Shown: in pieces, positions 11,201 through 23,000 of the stretch
Position numbering within the stretch: the stretch's first letter is position 1
Layout of the letters: the number at the start of each line of letters is the position of its first letter
DNA from: Lyophyllum atratum
Lineage: Eukaryota > Basidiomycota > Agaricomycetes > Agaricales > Lyophyllaceae
DNA: 64,000 nt
Assembly: GCA_014905825.1 (NCBI GenBank)
Contig: JACGCN010000001.1
Coordinates: 1,364,001-1,428,000, forward strand
Direction of reading: 5' to 3'
Made by a program: the position numbers and the translations under genes
Notes under the pieces: model-generated
Told to the model about the DNA's origin: nothing
What the model saw: only the letters and a program-made list of their open reading frames with translations
Database searches by the model: none

Positions 11201-12250
11201 GTTGCCCTGACGCTCCTGCAGAATGGTGTAAAAGTTAGTTAATCGTTCGGCGCCTTGAAACATACAGCGCACTGGAAATGGCCTCGCCACAGTTCCAGAG
11301 GTCGAATTTTGTCGCTGGTACCTGTGTGTTTGGTTGTCACTGAGCATTGATACCTGTGACTGAAAATGGGATAGCTGACGTTTATTTTGGGGAGTGAAGA
11401 AACTCTTTGCATTATAGATCCTCGGATCTGTCCTGGAGTAGGGTGTGAGTGGATCCTTGACGAAGATATTGGATCTTACATTCGGGGCGTAGACTGGATA
11501 AATAGATTAAGCATACTGATTGCCGTAGCTGCATCACTCTCAGGGTTGAGGCTATCAGGATCGCCTTTCATAAGACGCTCCAGAGTGCTATGAATGTGTG
11601 ATATTCAGTGTTGGCCTCATATCATGGGCGAAAATAACATGCCTAATATCGATCTGCTTAACAAATACGACTCTGATCGCGACATTCTTTAGGCGGTTTG
11701 ATTGCCCAGCTTCCCATGGGACTTGGAACTGACAGCACGGGGTAAGAAGTTGCGTAGTTATTGTAAGGTCAGTCTCTGACCTCCTGAGACTTGAGATTCG
11801 TATACGCTTGGAATGAGAAGAGATTTTTCTTTCCAGTCAAATGCTGCGATAGCAGAGTTAGGGCATAATATAGGTCTACGGAACATACTAACCACCGAGG
11901 GGGTTGAAAAGATCGGGTCGTACATCCAGTTGCAGACGCATGACGAGTTCTGTGCCCTTCTTGTTCCCCAACTTGAATTCGCGCTCCCCGGTATCCCATT
12001 GTGGCAAGATAACTTTTTTAGACCTAAATCAGCTGGGGAAACGCCCAGGCGTATGAAGAAAACTGACCGACTGGTATTTGACACGATACTCGTTGATTAA
12101 ATTGATCCTTGGACGTCTTAGGAACACATACCGTCGTAGTGGTATACGTAGCCAATTTGATTCTTCGGGAGGGACCAATTCAACTTGAAACGCATTGGTG
12201 CGAGCTAGAACTCTGGTCCCAACTATTCCTGGGGTGTGTGGACCGGGCAT
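8293..12250 (-). CDS. AGO: Argonaute (RNA-silencing slicer)
   Basis: This is a heavily intron-split Argonaute. In order on the minus strand it has an N domain (TRVLARTNAFQVELVPPEES near 12200, then ILPQWDTGER near 11990) and a PAZ segment (KGVKVDVDLPGHAGKRTKTI near 10950, with HFETAHRFKI). It continues with L2 (SPFLIGAGISVNPEPLQVHG near 10500) and MID (TQWTVVDFAGCDTKVLRMFV near 10280). PIWI shows MLGADVSHPAPGS, ASRTEIIEDLAEMFE, LMFRDGVSEGEF and, after splicing, KGTSRPSHYTVLFD. These supply the Asp-Glu-Asp-His set used for slicing. The C-terminus reads RATRSVKIPAPVYYADLVCR, ending TMYFV at 8293. Fungal Argonautes bind small RNAs in the quelling and DICER pathways. The frame is broken once in the PAZ/L2 junction at the G run 10734-10736. 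The start at 12250 is the likeliest; an upstream exon near 12400 is possible. Confidence 0.88.
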
Positions 12251-12626
12251 CTTGATTGTGTTGACTGTGGCGATGGGTATGTCGAATCCCAATTGACTTT
12301 CGAGGCACTCGCACGTAGGATTTCAAGGAGAGACGGAAGGTCAGAGATACGTTACAGGAAGAGAACTTGCCAGCCCAGAGCTTGTGAAGAAGTCGGTGGA
12401 CGGAAGCAAGTACTGTTGCAAGGTCATGATTGGTTGTGGTTGTCTTTAATACGAACGGTCATGTGATCGCATCACGCGCTAATTACATAATGACGCGACG
12501 CATGAATTTGAAATGCAAGAAATTCGATTCGTCATTAGCCTCGTAGTTGTTCAACAACACGTTAACATAGTGCAAGGGGTCGTAAATAGTATTCACAAAA
12601 TATGAGAGCATTATCGCATTCTCCAA
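12251..12626. other. Intergenic between Argonaute start and EDC4 stop
   Basis: The stretch holds the Argonaute promoter and possibly a 5' exon (an ATG near 12420-12430 followed by a short open frame and a GT...AG intron). Nothing else was recognised. Confidence 0.4.
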
Positions 12627-15600
12627 TCACTTTTTAGGAAGATCCATGCCTTCGTAACCCTGCAGTCCTTTGCGTCGCAGCATAGCAAGCACGTCGGACA
12701 CGGATGCACGGGCCTTCTCGAGCGAGGGAGGTCCACCAGGAAGACCAAGCCGCTGTTTGGTCATGTTCAAGTGCGTATAGATGCCAGGAACAACATTTGG
12801 CAGATAGTCCATGACAATTTGTTCCTAAACCCGAAACTTAATAAAGGTGCATCAGGAACTTGCTCAATAAAGACGTACTTTGGGATCCAACACCGTTATC
12901 CCACGCTGGAGCCACCACATTGCATTCTTGAATGATTCATCATTAGGCGGGCTTGCACAGACGATAGCAGCAAGCTGGGAGAAGATCAACAAGAAACCCC
13001 TAAGGTGATACGGGGCAAAAACGTACACGATGCATCGCAGTCAGTATGACAGGTTGAGACAATGGCCCAGGCCTATCCAGTGGCATCACAACATCTGCAT
13101 TCGTACGGGACAAGAGAATCTGAAGGTCCCTCAGGTCTTCGCTCAGGACAGCCGGGAGGAAAACAGACTCCCAGGTTTCACTAGCGTCCGGGGAAGTCTT
13201 GGATTCAGGCCGCGATTGAGGCTGGGGCTGAGGCTGAGGAGGGGGCGGGGGAGGTGGAGCTTGTGGTATCGTTGCGGGGTGTGAGGCCTGTGGGGCTGCG
13301 ATGCCTGACGAATACCATGACTGGTGAACAGGAGCCGATTGTTGCGGGGGCTGTTGCGACTGCTGCGGCTGTAATTGCTGCTGAAGCGGCCCAAGCTTAT
13401 GGCCATAACCTGCCTGGGCCTGGGGAGGAACAGGAGGATTCATTTGACGGGGGTGTAGCTGGGTCAAACCCCCTTGAACGGGCGGGACAATGGCGCCAGG
13501 TGAGTTTCGGGTTTGAGGTTGCTGCAGGTTGTGGATCGGCGCAGTGGCATTGAGGCTGAGGAACTTGACATGGTCAGACAGTGTCCTGACGGTATGCTCT
13601 AGCTCGCGGATGGATGTCTGGAATATATAGCATGAGAACACGGCACAAAGCAGAGATTTACAACGTACCTCTTGATTCCTGAACAGATCACGCTGCCAGG
13701 ACATCAATTCAGCTTTCAGACCGTGAATCTCATGACGGAGCTCCTGTGACAGCTCTTGATGCATCCGATTCATTTGTTGGTTGTAGAGAGGAACAAATGT
13801 CTTCGACATGGCCTCGTGAACATGCCCACCAAGGAGAGGGGTCAGATTTGTTGATAAGATATGCGCAAAATGGGCGGAGATATCGGCGCGGAAGAGTAAT
13901 TTTTCGAGTTCCCCCGGCAAGCTCTGTTCGAGACCAATAAACCAATGATAACATATACATAGAGTAGAAAACTAACCTGGCTGATGAAATCAACGAGTCC
14001 TCGACCTATCTGGTCGTTGAGCGCAGCCTTAACTTCATTTTTCGTGATGGTTTCCAAAGAGGGCAATACTGAGTTCTGAACTTCGCTCTTGACAGCCATT
14101 TCGACGACACGGGTTGTATTTCTTGTGAGCTCGGTCGAAATCAGTTTGAGGATTTTCTCTTGGCGAGCGAAATCTTCGGCCTGTTCATGCGCACGAGCAT
14201 CTTCCATTCGTTGGTCTATCCGAAGAAGAATAAGGTTGGTCTTTAATGTGGAAAAGGTAAGGATGACCGTACGTTGTTTGTCCATCTCCTTTCCGATAAG
14301 GCGTCCTATACGAGTGTGAAGGCTTTCCTCCGTCTTCCTGATTTCCCGGCTAAGCGCTAGGCCGAGAGAAGAGTCGTTGATGATAGACGCATCAGATCGC
14401 GCGTTCTTATCTTTATCTTTGCTCTGTTCTTCCTTCTCCTTCCAGTTGACGGTCTTCGCCTTTCCTTTCATTTTCGGATCATCTCGGTTGAAGTCTCCAT
14501 CTTCGGATGCAGGTGTGCGCGACCGGGGAGGAAGCGAATGCGGAAGGCCTTGATGTGCCGGGATTCCGGAAGGAGGAATCTGACGCTGGTTTTTCGTGTC
14601 CAAGGACGCCTGTGATGGAAGGGCGAAAAGATCCGGAGGCAACTTGCTGACCGTCGTCGACAAGGCCGAATCAAACCATTCTTTGCGGATGAGAACTTGA
14701 TCAACACCGCTAGAGTGGACGGAGAACGCTACCAGTGCTAGTTCGCCTGGGGGAACCTTAGCAGCAACACATGCTGCATGTGCTTCGTCGCCCGTGGGAT
14801 CCGCATCCGCTGTGAGGATGACAAAGTGTATGGTGGGTTTTGGTCCAGCGAACTCGACAACCTGGTCGAAGCCGCCTCTGATGGCCTCCTCGCCACCAAC
14901 AACTGTGGACTCGAGGTTGATCTTGAAGGCAATCAAACTTTCACGGCGGCAATTGGCGACCCACAATGTCTGAATCCTGGAGTCGTAGCTGGCATGGCCG
15001 AACATATCATTATCCTCTTGATTACCGTTGATAAATTTGATCGTTGATAGAACTTGTTTCGTCGTGATCGACAATAGTTGGAAGATAGTTCCATTTCTGC
15101 GGCCGACGACAATCCCACCATCAACGAAGGTTAGGGAGGATGGCATGTCATCACCACGAATTTTGTGTGTCGTATAGGGGAGCTGGTCGTGAATGTTCCA
15201 GACAGTCAAAGTAGAATCGACCGAAATAGTCGCGAGTGCATAATGTAATACATCGAAGTCGAACGAGACGACAGGCTATCGAGTCAAGATACATGAGAAC
15301 TAGTCACCCGCACGTAAAGTCGAACTCACCGAAGACACCGTGAAGACTTGAGCGATGTGAGGGAGATTAGACAAAGGGAGTGGTTGGCCGCGATGGTGAG
15401 GATGCGTGTTGACCAGGTCAATTAGATATACCTTGTTCTCTGAGGCAACAGCCAGAGTATCAGGGTCCTTAGGGTGCCACTTGACGGCATGAAGGCCATC
15501 GTCCGCTGAAGGTTGAACACATAGAAGAACCTGGCCACTACGACAAAGCGTCAAAGGCTGATGCGGTGGAGAGGGAAACGTGTACGTACGGAACATCATC

Positions 15601-17635
15601 AGTTATGATTTCGGGCAGTTCCCATACAACAAATCCACCATCAGATGTTACCCCTGCAAGCCTATTGCCATGGACTGCCATATCGATGACGCTCGAAGAG
15701 ATTGGGAAAGTCGAAGGAAGCTGGAGGAGGGTGCGATCCCCGCTTGACCTCGAGATCACACGGACACGCCCTGGACAAAAACCGTTAGAAAAGACTGTAG
15801 ATGTCAAACGAGAATTATACCTCGAGTCATAGCATAGGCGACCCAGTGCGTGGCGCCGATAGTGGTACCAGGAAGGAAAACGGAGTCTTGCTTAACCAGG
15901 GCTATCGCGGTAGATTTCACGGAATCATGAGAAGCCTGAATATCGTCCAGTGCTTGGGAGACATCGAAGACGATTGTCTGAGGTGGAGGACTGTAACCAA
16001 GGTCTGTTAGTAAAGACTTGGGCCGAAAAGACGCGGTGCTTGCCTGGGACTCAACTGGTTCTTCGGGAATTTAGATTGAGCGGAAGTACCTTTTCCCCTG
16101 CCGCCGCCACGAGGAACTGGTGAACTTTCTTTATCTCTTCTGTTTCCGGTCTGGTGCGAAACAGATCCGCCGTGTTGACTAGCAGGTGATTCAACTGAAC
16201 GGCCCTGGGTACGCTGAGCGTGGGTCTTCGGTGGGGGGGATGAACGCGGAGAAGCCGCAAGGTTGGGAACAGGTTTGGGTGGGAGGGGTGGTGGAGGAAC
16301 TCTGGACGAGAGATTCTCTGCCTGAGAGAAGTCAAAGGGTTCGTAGGTGGCGAGAGGGGGTTGATGCTGAGTAGGGAGGGACTGGGGCTGTCCTCGACTG
16401 AGATGTTCCAGTAAGTTCTCCACAGACTGTCGCTTAGGATCAGAAATCGCCGTCCAAGACCCAGAGTCCTCGTTGCCGCTCGAAGCACTGGGCGGCTGAG
16501 GAGGCACGGGCTTCTTTTTAATCGAGCTGGTTGACGTCGATAGGTGGTCGAAAGGAGAGACAAAATCAAACATGGATTTGCGCGGTGACGGGGTCTGTTG
16601 CTGCTGCTGCTGTAGGACCGGTTGCTGTGGAGCTGGTTGTTGTGGGACTGGCTGCTGTTGTTGGGGAGGAGGCGGAGGGGGTTGCTGCTGCTGCTGCTGC
16701 TGCTGCTGAGATGGCTGAGATGGCTGAGATGGCTGAGGCGCCTGAGCCCTTTGGGTGACCTCGGGTGATGGTTCCGGTTTGTATGGGCGGTATTCTGCCT
16801 CACGCAACGAGGGCGCGTAGGGCGGAGAAGGAGCAGAGTGAGAAGTTTGAGTATCTGTATAATTGGACCTCGGAGGGTTCCTGACAGGGAAGAAATCAGT
16901 CAAGGCGTCAATTAAAGAAGGCAAGAAGGGAAGGAATAACGAATGGGCAGCGACTCGATAGAATGATATATGCCACCGCCTGCACTTGACATGGCGGCCA
17001 TGCACCTGCAGACCCTTTGAACGATAGATAGGAAGCATTCGAATTCAGACACGAGTGAGACGTATGTAATTCGTACCACGCTCACTCAAAAACTACACGA
17101 GGTATTCGCGCCAGATATCCTGACTATCTCATGCTTAGAAGACAATAATTGCTCACCCTGCCATCAATTGCTCTAATAAGAATTTCCCTTGGGTCTCATT
17201 GTGTGTGGGAGTCGAACCAGAACCAGACCTTTGGGATGATCCAGGAGGGGTCGGAACCTGCTGTGGCATCGCAGGCCCGGTTCCAGCGCTGGGTACACCA
17301 CGAGGATTGAAGGTCGAGGGACCACTACCCAATAGTGAAAGTAGTGCGCTCTGGCGATCAGCATTTGTGGCGCTTGCGTTAGATGCAGAGGATGTAATCG
17401 GCTCATCAGTAAGAGACAATAAAGAGGTTACAGAGGCAGAGCTGCCATAGTTGTCGGAAATATGGCCTCCAGACTGGTGCTGGTGATCAGAAGGGGTGGT
17501 GAGATGGTGAAAGAGAGAATCAATCTGGTTTGGAGAAGAGTTGTTGGAAATGGGCGGCTGGAGTGGCTGTGGCTGGACGGGAGGCGTCGAACCTCGAGAG
17601 AATAGCTCGTGCAGCGGATTGACACGGTTGTCCAT
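12627..17635 (-). CDS. EDC4: Enhancer of mRNA decapping 4 (EDC4 / Ge-1 / Varicose-like)
   Basis: This large protein starts at 17635 (MDNRVNPLHELF) with a Ser/Pro/Gln-rich leader containing GKFLLEQLMAG, then a poly-Gln/Pro linker (about 16600-16760). A WD40-type propeller follows at about 16000-14750, with DDGLHAVKWHPKDPDTLAVA, LATISVDSTLTVWNIHDQ and GDDMPSSLTFVDGG. Next come a charged linker and coiled coils (EEKILKLISTELTRN-like, 14300-14000). The C-terminal helical region ends in a conserved stretch with AVLSEDLRDLQILLSRTN and VMPLDRPGPLSQPVILTAMH, then a final tail LRRKGLQGYEGMDLPKK. EDC4 scaffolds DCP1-DCP2 in cytoplasmic P-bodies and promotes mRNA decapping. It lies directly upstream of Argonaute on the same strand. 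Introns are short. The family call rests on the domain order plus the C-terminal motif. Confidence 0.88.
16683..16738. repeat. Trinucleotide repeat and ATGGCTGAG repeat in EDC4 linker
   Basis: A run of TGC/CTG triplets (16683-16707) is followed by three copies of a nine-base unit (TGAGATGGC phase). On the coding strand these give a Gln run and three SQP-like units. Shorter CTG runs lie at 16598-16612 and 16650-16662. Such tracts vary in length by slippage and stay in frame. Confidence 0.9.
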
Positions 17636-18030
17636 GGCCCAGCTAGCGAAGAAAGGATGGCAGTGAAGGAGGTGATAGAGAAGGTGGTCTCAATTTTTCG
17701 GACTATCCATCCCAACACGCCTCAACCACGAGGCTGTTGTTCTTCGGCAATTGCCGGTATTGGTCAATGCGTGATCGAACCGGCGCTCAAGCTATCCTAT
17801 CCAACTTGAACGACGCGGGACATATGACTCTGATACACTCTGTAGCTATATATACCAGCCACCCAGCTTTGCGACAGTATTCCAACTAAACGTCCCTTAA
17901 AAAAACAGACGTCCCTAAAAGCAAACACGATGACCGGAGTCCAAAGCCGGGCGGGCCTAATCCAAGTTAGGTGAGGCACGTTTTGGAGACATGAGCCATT
18001 TTCTGGATGATGATGCCTGCGTGGGCTGGA

Positions 18031-18037
18031 TGCGCGC
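18031..18037 (+). promoter_or_regulatory. Metal-response-element-like core TGCGCGC
   Basis: The heptamer matches the TGCRCNC core known from animal metallothionein promoters and lies 125 bases upstream of the metallothionein ATG. A heptamer can match by chance and fungal copper regulators recognise different sites, so this is only suggestive. Confidence 0.3.
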
Positions 18038-18089
18038 GATTTACTGGATGATCCTTCGAGCAAACAGCGATAAATAGATGGACGATGAG

Positions 18090-18097
18090 TATATAAG
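18090..18097 (+). promoter_or_regulatory. TATA box of the metallothionein gene
   Basis: TATATAAG lies 65 bases before the ATG at 18162, at the distance expected for a strongly inducible fungal promoter. Most other genes in this window lack so clear a TATA box. Confidence 0.65.
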
Positions 18098-18161
18098 TAG
18101 GGACGACTAGAATTCATCGCACTCTACTCTCGACTTCAACAATCACTGGATCTCTAGCAAT

Positions 18162-18388
18162 ATGTTCACCGTGTGTTTTAAAGCGCTGAGCTTGTCAGTG
18201 CTTTCTCATCGCTTACGATATCCCTCGATTAGATCACTCAAACCCCTGTCTCCTACACCAACTGCGGCAACTCATCCTGCAACTGCGGTACTGGGTATGC
18301 TACTCTCACGCAGCAGACCCCTCTGCATACTCATACCTTTTTTTCTTACCATAGCTGCGCCTGCAAGCCTGGAGAGTGCAAGTGCTGA
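18162..18388 (+). CDS. Short 7-cysteine metallothionein (34 residues, three exons)
   Basis: Exons 18162-18170, 18233-18294 and 18355-18388 join in frame to 34 codons plus TGA. The encoded peptide starts MFTITQTPVSYTNC and ends CACKPGECKC. It contains seven Cys at positions 14, 19, 21, 25, 27, 32 and 34, in Cys-x-Cys pairs typical of small fungal copper metallothioneins. These cytosolic peptides bind Cu(I) or other thiophilic metals through thiolate clusters. Both introns (62 and 60 bases) have GT...AG borders, and exon 1 codes for only three residues, so a plain open-frame scan misses the gene. A TATA box stands 65 bases upstream. The continuous frame through the introns is not the product. 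Confidence is high because the cysteine spacing appears only after this exact splicing and is followed at once by a stop. Confidence 0.88.
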
Positions 18389-18652
18389 ACAATGGGGCAA
18401 TAATCCAAATCCTCGCATTGAGTGATAAACCATGCCAACAGCCTGCTTAACTTGTACTTCCCGTGTACTCAAACCAATCGATAACAACCCTGATATCTGT
18501 ACAAACACGACAAGAATTTGTGAGATGAAAATATATCGTAGAGTCCCTCGATCTCATCGATTCGACATTTCGTGGGCTGATATGTCAAGTTATGTCATGC
18601 TTTACCACCCATAATACTGACAAACTTACCTATAGCTTGGTACCTGTGGCGC

Positions 18653-20005
18653 CTAGCATAGTCCAAGGATTTGTAGTCGTTGTAATAGCTCCTGGCATTC
18701 AGCCAATAGTGCGGTGGTGTCCACGTTGCGTGGATAGTTCCTCAGCAGTAATTTCTTGTAATAGACGATAGATTCCATACACCCTGAAGTGTAAGAGTTG
18801 TAGTTATGAGCATAATCAGGACTAGTGACGAGCATTGCAACTTACATTTGCTGTCTGGCTGTTCATCTAACAGCTCCTGGATTGCTGTGATCTCGCTTTC
18901 CAATACCTCCCTGTCTTCTCCTAGACTATCGAGTTGAGACGATAACATTGGTAAATGATTGATTTCACTTGCCTGACCCCATGAGCCATCTGTGGTACAT
19001 CCACACACTTTGGTCATCCGGATCCGTGTACATTGCATTTCTTAAAAGGTCGAATTCTAGATGGACCGGCCACTAGTGAGGAACGCTGGAGAGAATAAGA
19101 GAGATGAAACAACCTACCTTCTTGTCTGGACTTGATAGATGGGATGCCAGAGCTCTTATGCAAGGACGTCAAGACTTTCGAACGCTGATGCCATGCGCTG
19201 AAGTTGGAGATGTTCGCCTCAATCTTCCGTGACGTATAGGCAAGCTCTGATTTCTGCGGCCGTTGTATAGGCATACTGGCAAGGACATATCTTCTATAGT
19301 CCCAGGCATGAACTGATCAAAGAGCATTAGAACCCCATGAGACCTTCCGGTCGATAGCGCAACTCACAGTTCCGTGGATCTGCGTCGAGCATCTTTTCAA
19401 CGACATACAATTCTTTATCCCAGTTGGCTTTCCTCCAACCGTCAGTGTCACCCTCTTCCTCGGATCCAGGTCCTGAAGGAGTGTTCTCAAGACACCATCT
19501 GCGATGATTCCAGATCCAGTAAACCTTAGGGTGCGCTTTCAAAGCTGTCATGGTGCTCGACAAATCATCTGAGATCCGAGTATTAATTTCATCGGAGGAA
19601 CTGGGTAGGTTTGAGTTGCGGATGACAATGGTAGGGGAAGATGAGCTGCACCTGCTTGGAAATATGCCATCGAGAAGGATGTTGCGACGGTAGTTCCAGA
19701 TGGTATAAAACTCTGGATTGACCTGCAGCAAACGAGTTGTTAAGTGTAGTGCGTCATGGGACCAGTCTTTATCCTTCTTCTACATGATGGACAGGTCACT
19801 ATGAGCCATAGAAAGGAGACTATTGTCTGAGGACGAACCCTAGAGATGACATCCTGAGTTAGAGCGATATATTCCTCGATCTTGGTCTTTTCTCGAAGTT
19901 TCTTGGCCTCAATGACCTGTTGAGATTGGCGAACGCGTTTGACACCGTGCTGAGGTCCTAGTATGAGATTGCATCTTGGTGAAGAGTACAAGACCCACTG
20001 ACCAT
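18653..20005 (-). CDS. BET4: Rab geranylgeranyltransferase alpha subunit
   Basis: A first exon of just ATG (20003-20005) splices to HGVKRVRQSQQVIEAKKLRE. Prenyltransferase alpha repeats follow, each with a Trp-centred helix: VNPEFYTIWNYRRNILLDG, HPKVYWIWNHRRWCLEN, NFSAWHQRSKVLTSLH and a later DDQSVWMYHRWL-like repeat. The subunit pairs with a beta subunit and, with the Rab escort protein, attaches geranylgeranyl groups to Rab GTPases for membrane traffic. The frame stops at 18653 after LQRLQILGLC. The expected ending, DYARRHRYQAIG-like, lies one base out of frame right behind it, with the break at 18663-18664, so the true C-terminus probably extends to about 18620. It shares an 81-base divergent promoter with SYF1. 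Confidence 0.88.
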
Positions 20006-20086
20006 TTGAGCAAGTTGATCGTGTGAATTTTGAGTGGACGACTTTTGAAGACCACCAAGCCGGCTTCACTTGCGTTTCTTGACAAA

Positions 20087-23000
20087 ATGCAGTCCACGGT
20101 CTCAAGTCTACCTTCCGCAGAGTCCCTGGCCGCCCATTTCCCCCTCACCTTCCCCGTTCCCAGTCCTGCTACTCATCCAGACCTACTTTCAACCAACGAT
20201 CTTCAACGCGAGGAAGACTTGCTCCGCAACCCTACATCGTTTCGTTCATGGTGGACAGCCATCAATACAACGAAAGAAGCCTTTACAGCGCTTCAGAAGA
20301 CGGAACGACCACCGGATCTGCCTAAGGAAGTTGCTGTTCTACTAGGTCCTCTTGCATCTCCCCTCGCTCGTATATCTCTCCAACGACTTACGTATCTCTA
20401 CGAGGCGGCACTGGTTCAGTTTCCAGGGTCATTCAAACTATGGAAATCCTATCTTAATATGCGCTTGTCTTTCGTACTAGGCAAACTTGTCATCAAGAAG
20501 AAGGCTGGCGGGAAGAAGAAGTTCCCAGAGATGAAGGACGCGTTGGAAGAGAGGCTGAGGACTTGGAGCAGTGGGAGGGGGGTTTGGACCCAGTCATTGG
20601 CTGGGAGGAGTGGAAGAATCTTGTCGCGACCTTTGAACGCGCTCTAATGTGGCTACCGAGAGTGCGTAACCGTCTATCCCATGCTCATTTGACACTTATT
20701 CCCAATGTCAGCTTCCACGTCTATGGCTCATGTATCTTTCTATCTTCTTCCATCCCCATTGCCCTCCCCTTCTGTCTCAAACCCATGCGCGCCATACATT
20801 CGACCGGGCCTTGCGTACTCTCCCCCCTTCACTTCACTCGCGTATATGGGTGCGCTGCCTTTTGTGGGCAGAGCGAAAAGGTGGAACGACAACTGTAGTC
20901 ACCTACCGGCGGTATCTTGCGGTTGATCCCAGCATCACGGAACGATTTACGACCCTCTTACTCTCTCCTGTCAACTCCGCTCCCCGGCCACTCGAAGCTG
21001 CAAAATTACTACTGTCACTGGCTAGAAAATCTTCACGGGGACAGTATACCAGCCCAGAAGGAAAGAGCCCATACCAACTACTTGAAGATTGGATTGAGGT
21101 GGTTGAGAAATTCTCGGAGGATGTTGGGTTGGATGTCGAAGAGACAATAGCATCCAATAAGGCGATCGCTGCAGCAGAGGCAGATGTTGCTGAAAGTTCT
21201 GATATGCTCTCGGAACCTGTATCTGCTGACGGACAACTCATTCGCTTCGCGGGCCCCGCTGTGCCTGTGACGTCCGATGAAAAAGGAATTCACCCCTTAC
21301 GACGAGGACGAAGACCCCACAAGTCCCCGAAAACTGAACGTCGAAAAGATTATACAGAAGGATGGGCTGGCAGTGTATAAAGACCAGGCTGGGCGCTTGT
21401 GGACAGGTTTGGCCACCTATTGGATCAAACGAGGGGAGTTTGATCGAGCCAAGGAGACATTCGAACATGGCCTGAAGAGCGTTCTGACCATTCGAGATTT
21501 TACGCAAATTTTCGACGCCTATGCGGAATTCGGGGAGTCACTCATGAGTGCCATGATGAGCAGCCTGGAGAACGAAGAAGACGAGACTGAAGAAGATGTT
21601 GCCGAAACAGAGCAGGAACTGGACGCAAGGATCGCGGAGTTACAGGACCTGACTGACCGGCGGCCATTCCTGGTCAACGATGTTCTGATCAGGAGAAACC
21701 CAAACGACGTACAAGAGTGGGAGAAGAGAGTGGCTTTGTGGGGGGAAGATGATGAAAAGGTATGTCCTGTCTTGTGGTTGATGGTGTCATCTCATCTCGA
21801 AAACTAGGTGGCCGAAACGTACACTCAAGCATTGGAGACCATCCATCCACGCAGAGCAACTGCCAATCTGTATCGATTATACGTTAACTTCGCCAAGTTT
21901 TATGAAGAAGGTGGAACTACTGGGCAGGCTGAGCAGGATCTTGACAGCGCGCGCAAGATCCTCGAGAAAGGCACCAAGGTCAATTTCAAGCTTGTTGAAG
22001 ATCTAGCAGAAATCTGGTGTGAATGGGCCGAGATGGAAATTCGTCGCGAGTACGTGCTTCATACATATGTCATGTGTGATCTTTTGCCTGACTCCTATCT
22101 AGCAACTACGACGATGCTATCCGAGTCATGCAACGTGCGACTGCTATTCCCAAAAATGTCAAGATTAATTATCACGATCATGTACGACACCCATCCTCCA
22201 TAGTCATCATTCTGCTCAGATTGATTTCCCTTAGACCCTTTCTGCTCAAACGCGTCTCTTCAAATCCCTCAAACTCTGGTCTTTCTATGTCGACCTTGAA
22301 GAGTCCATAGGCACAGTGGAAACGACGAAGAAGGTTTACGACAAGATACTCGAATTGCGCATCGCCAATGCGCAAATAATCATAAACTACGCATTGTTTT
22401 TGGAGGAAAACAAATATTTCGAGGAGAGCTTCAAGGTATGTTGCTATCATAAGATTGTAATGCACAGACTGACTAACCACATCATCAGATCTACGAACGC
22501 GGCGTCGAGTTGTTCACATTTCCTATATCTTTTGAAATCTGGAATATCTACCTCTCAAAGTTCGTGAAACGTTATGTATGTCAATCTCATATCGATGTCT
22601 TTTCCTATGTGTGTGTTAATGCTTCCGTGTTTTCAGGGCGGCTCCAAACTTGAGAGAGCCCGTGATCTCTTTGAACAGGCTCTGGAAAAGTGTCCGCCCA
22701 AATCTTGCAAGCCTCTGTTCCTCATGTATGCCAAGCTGGAGGAGGATTATGGCCTCGCTAAACGTTCCATGAACATACTCGATCGAGCTACAAAGGTTGT
22801 CGCGGACCAAGATAAGTTTGAGGTATGTTGTCAGACAATTTCCCAGGTTTTATCAATACTAACGCGCCCATTCAGATGTTCACAATCTACATCGCAAAAG
22901 CAACCGCCAACTACGGCTTGCCTGCAACACGGCCTATTTACGAACGTGCGCTGGAGGGTAAGCTAACGAATGATCTGGTGTTTTTCATACGCTTAATCGT

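Larger units (their letters stand above)
17636..18161. promoter_or_regulatory. Divergent promoter region of EDC4 (-) and metallothionein (+)
   Basis: A 526-base non-coding stretch lies between two divergent start codons. The metallothionein side holds a TATA box and a metal-response-like core (listed separately). No coding frame with family resemblance was seen. Confidence 0.6.

Noticed and set aside
13254..13553. Ala-rich plus-strand frame opposite EDC4
   Set aside because: Antisense of the Gln/Pro-rich C-terminal linker of EDC4, with no family resemblance.
16683..16738. Possible CRISPR-like or minisatellite array
   Set aside because: The units are in-frame triplets and a nine-base codon repeat with no spacers, in a eukaryotic gene.
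16531..16758. Ala/Val-rich plus-strand frame opposite EDC4
   Set aside because: It is the antisense reading of the Gln/Pro codon repeats in EDC4.
20559..21284. Programmed ribosomal frameshifting in SYF1
   Set aside because: Neither site is a known slippery heptamer with a structured element, the two shifts differ in direction, and similar breaks occur in unrelated genes, which points to consensus error.
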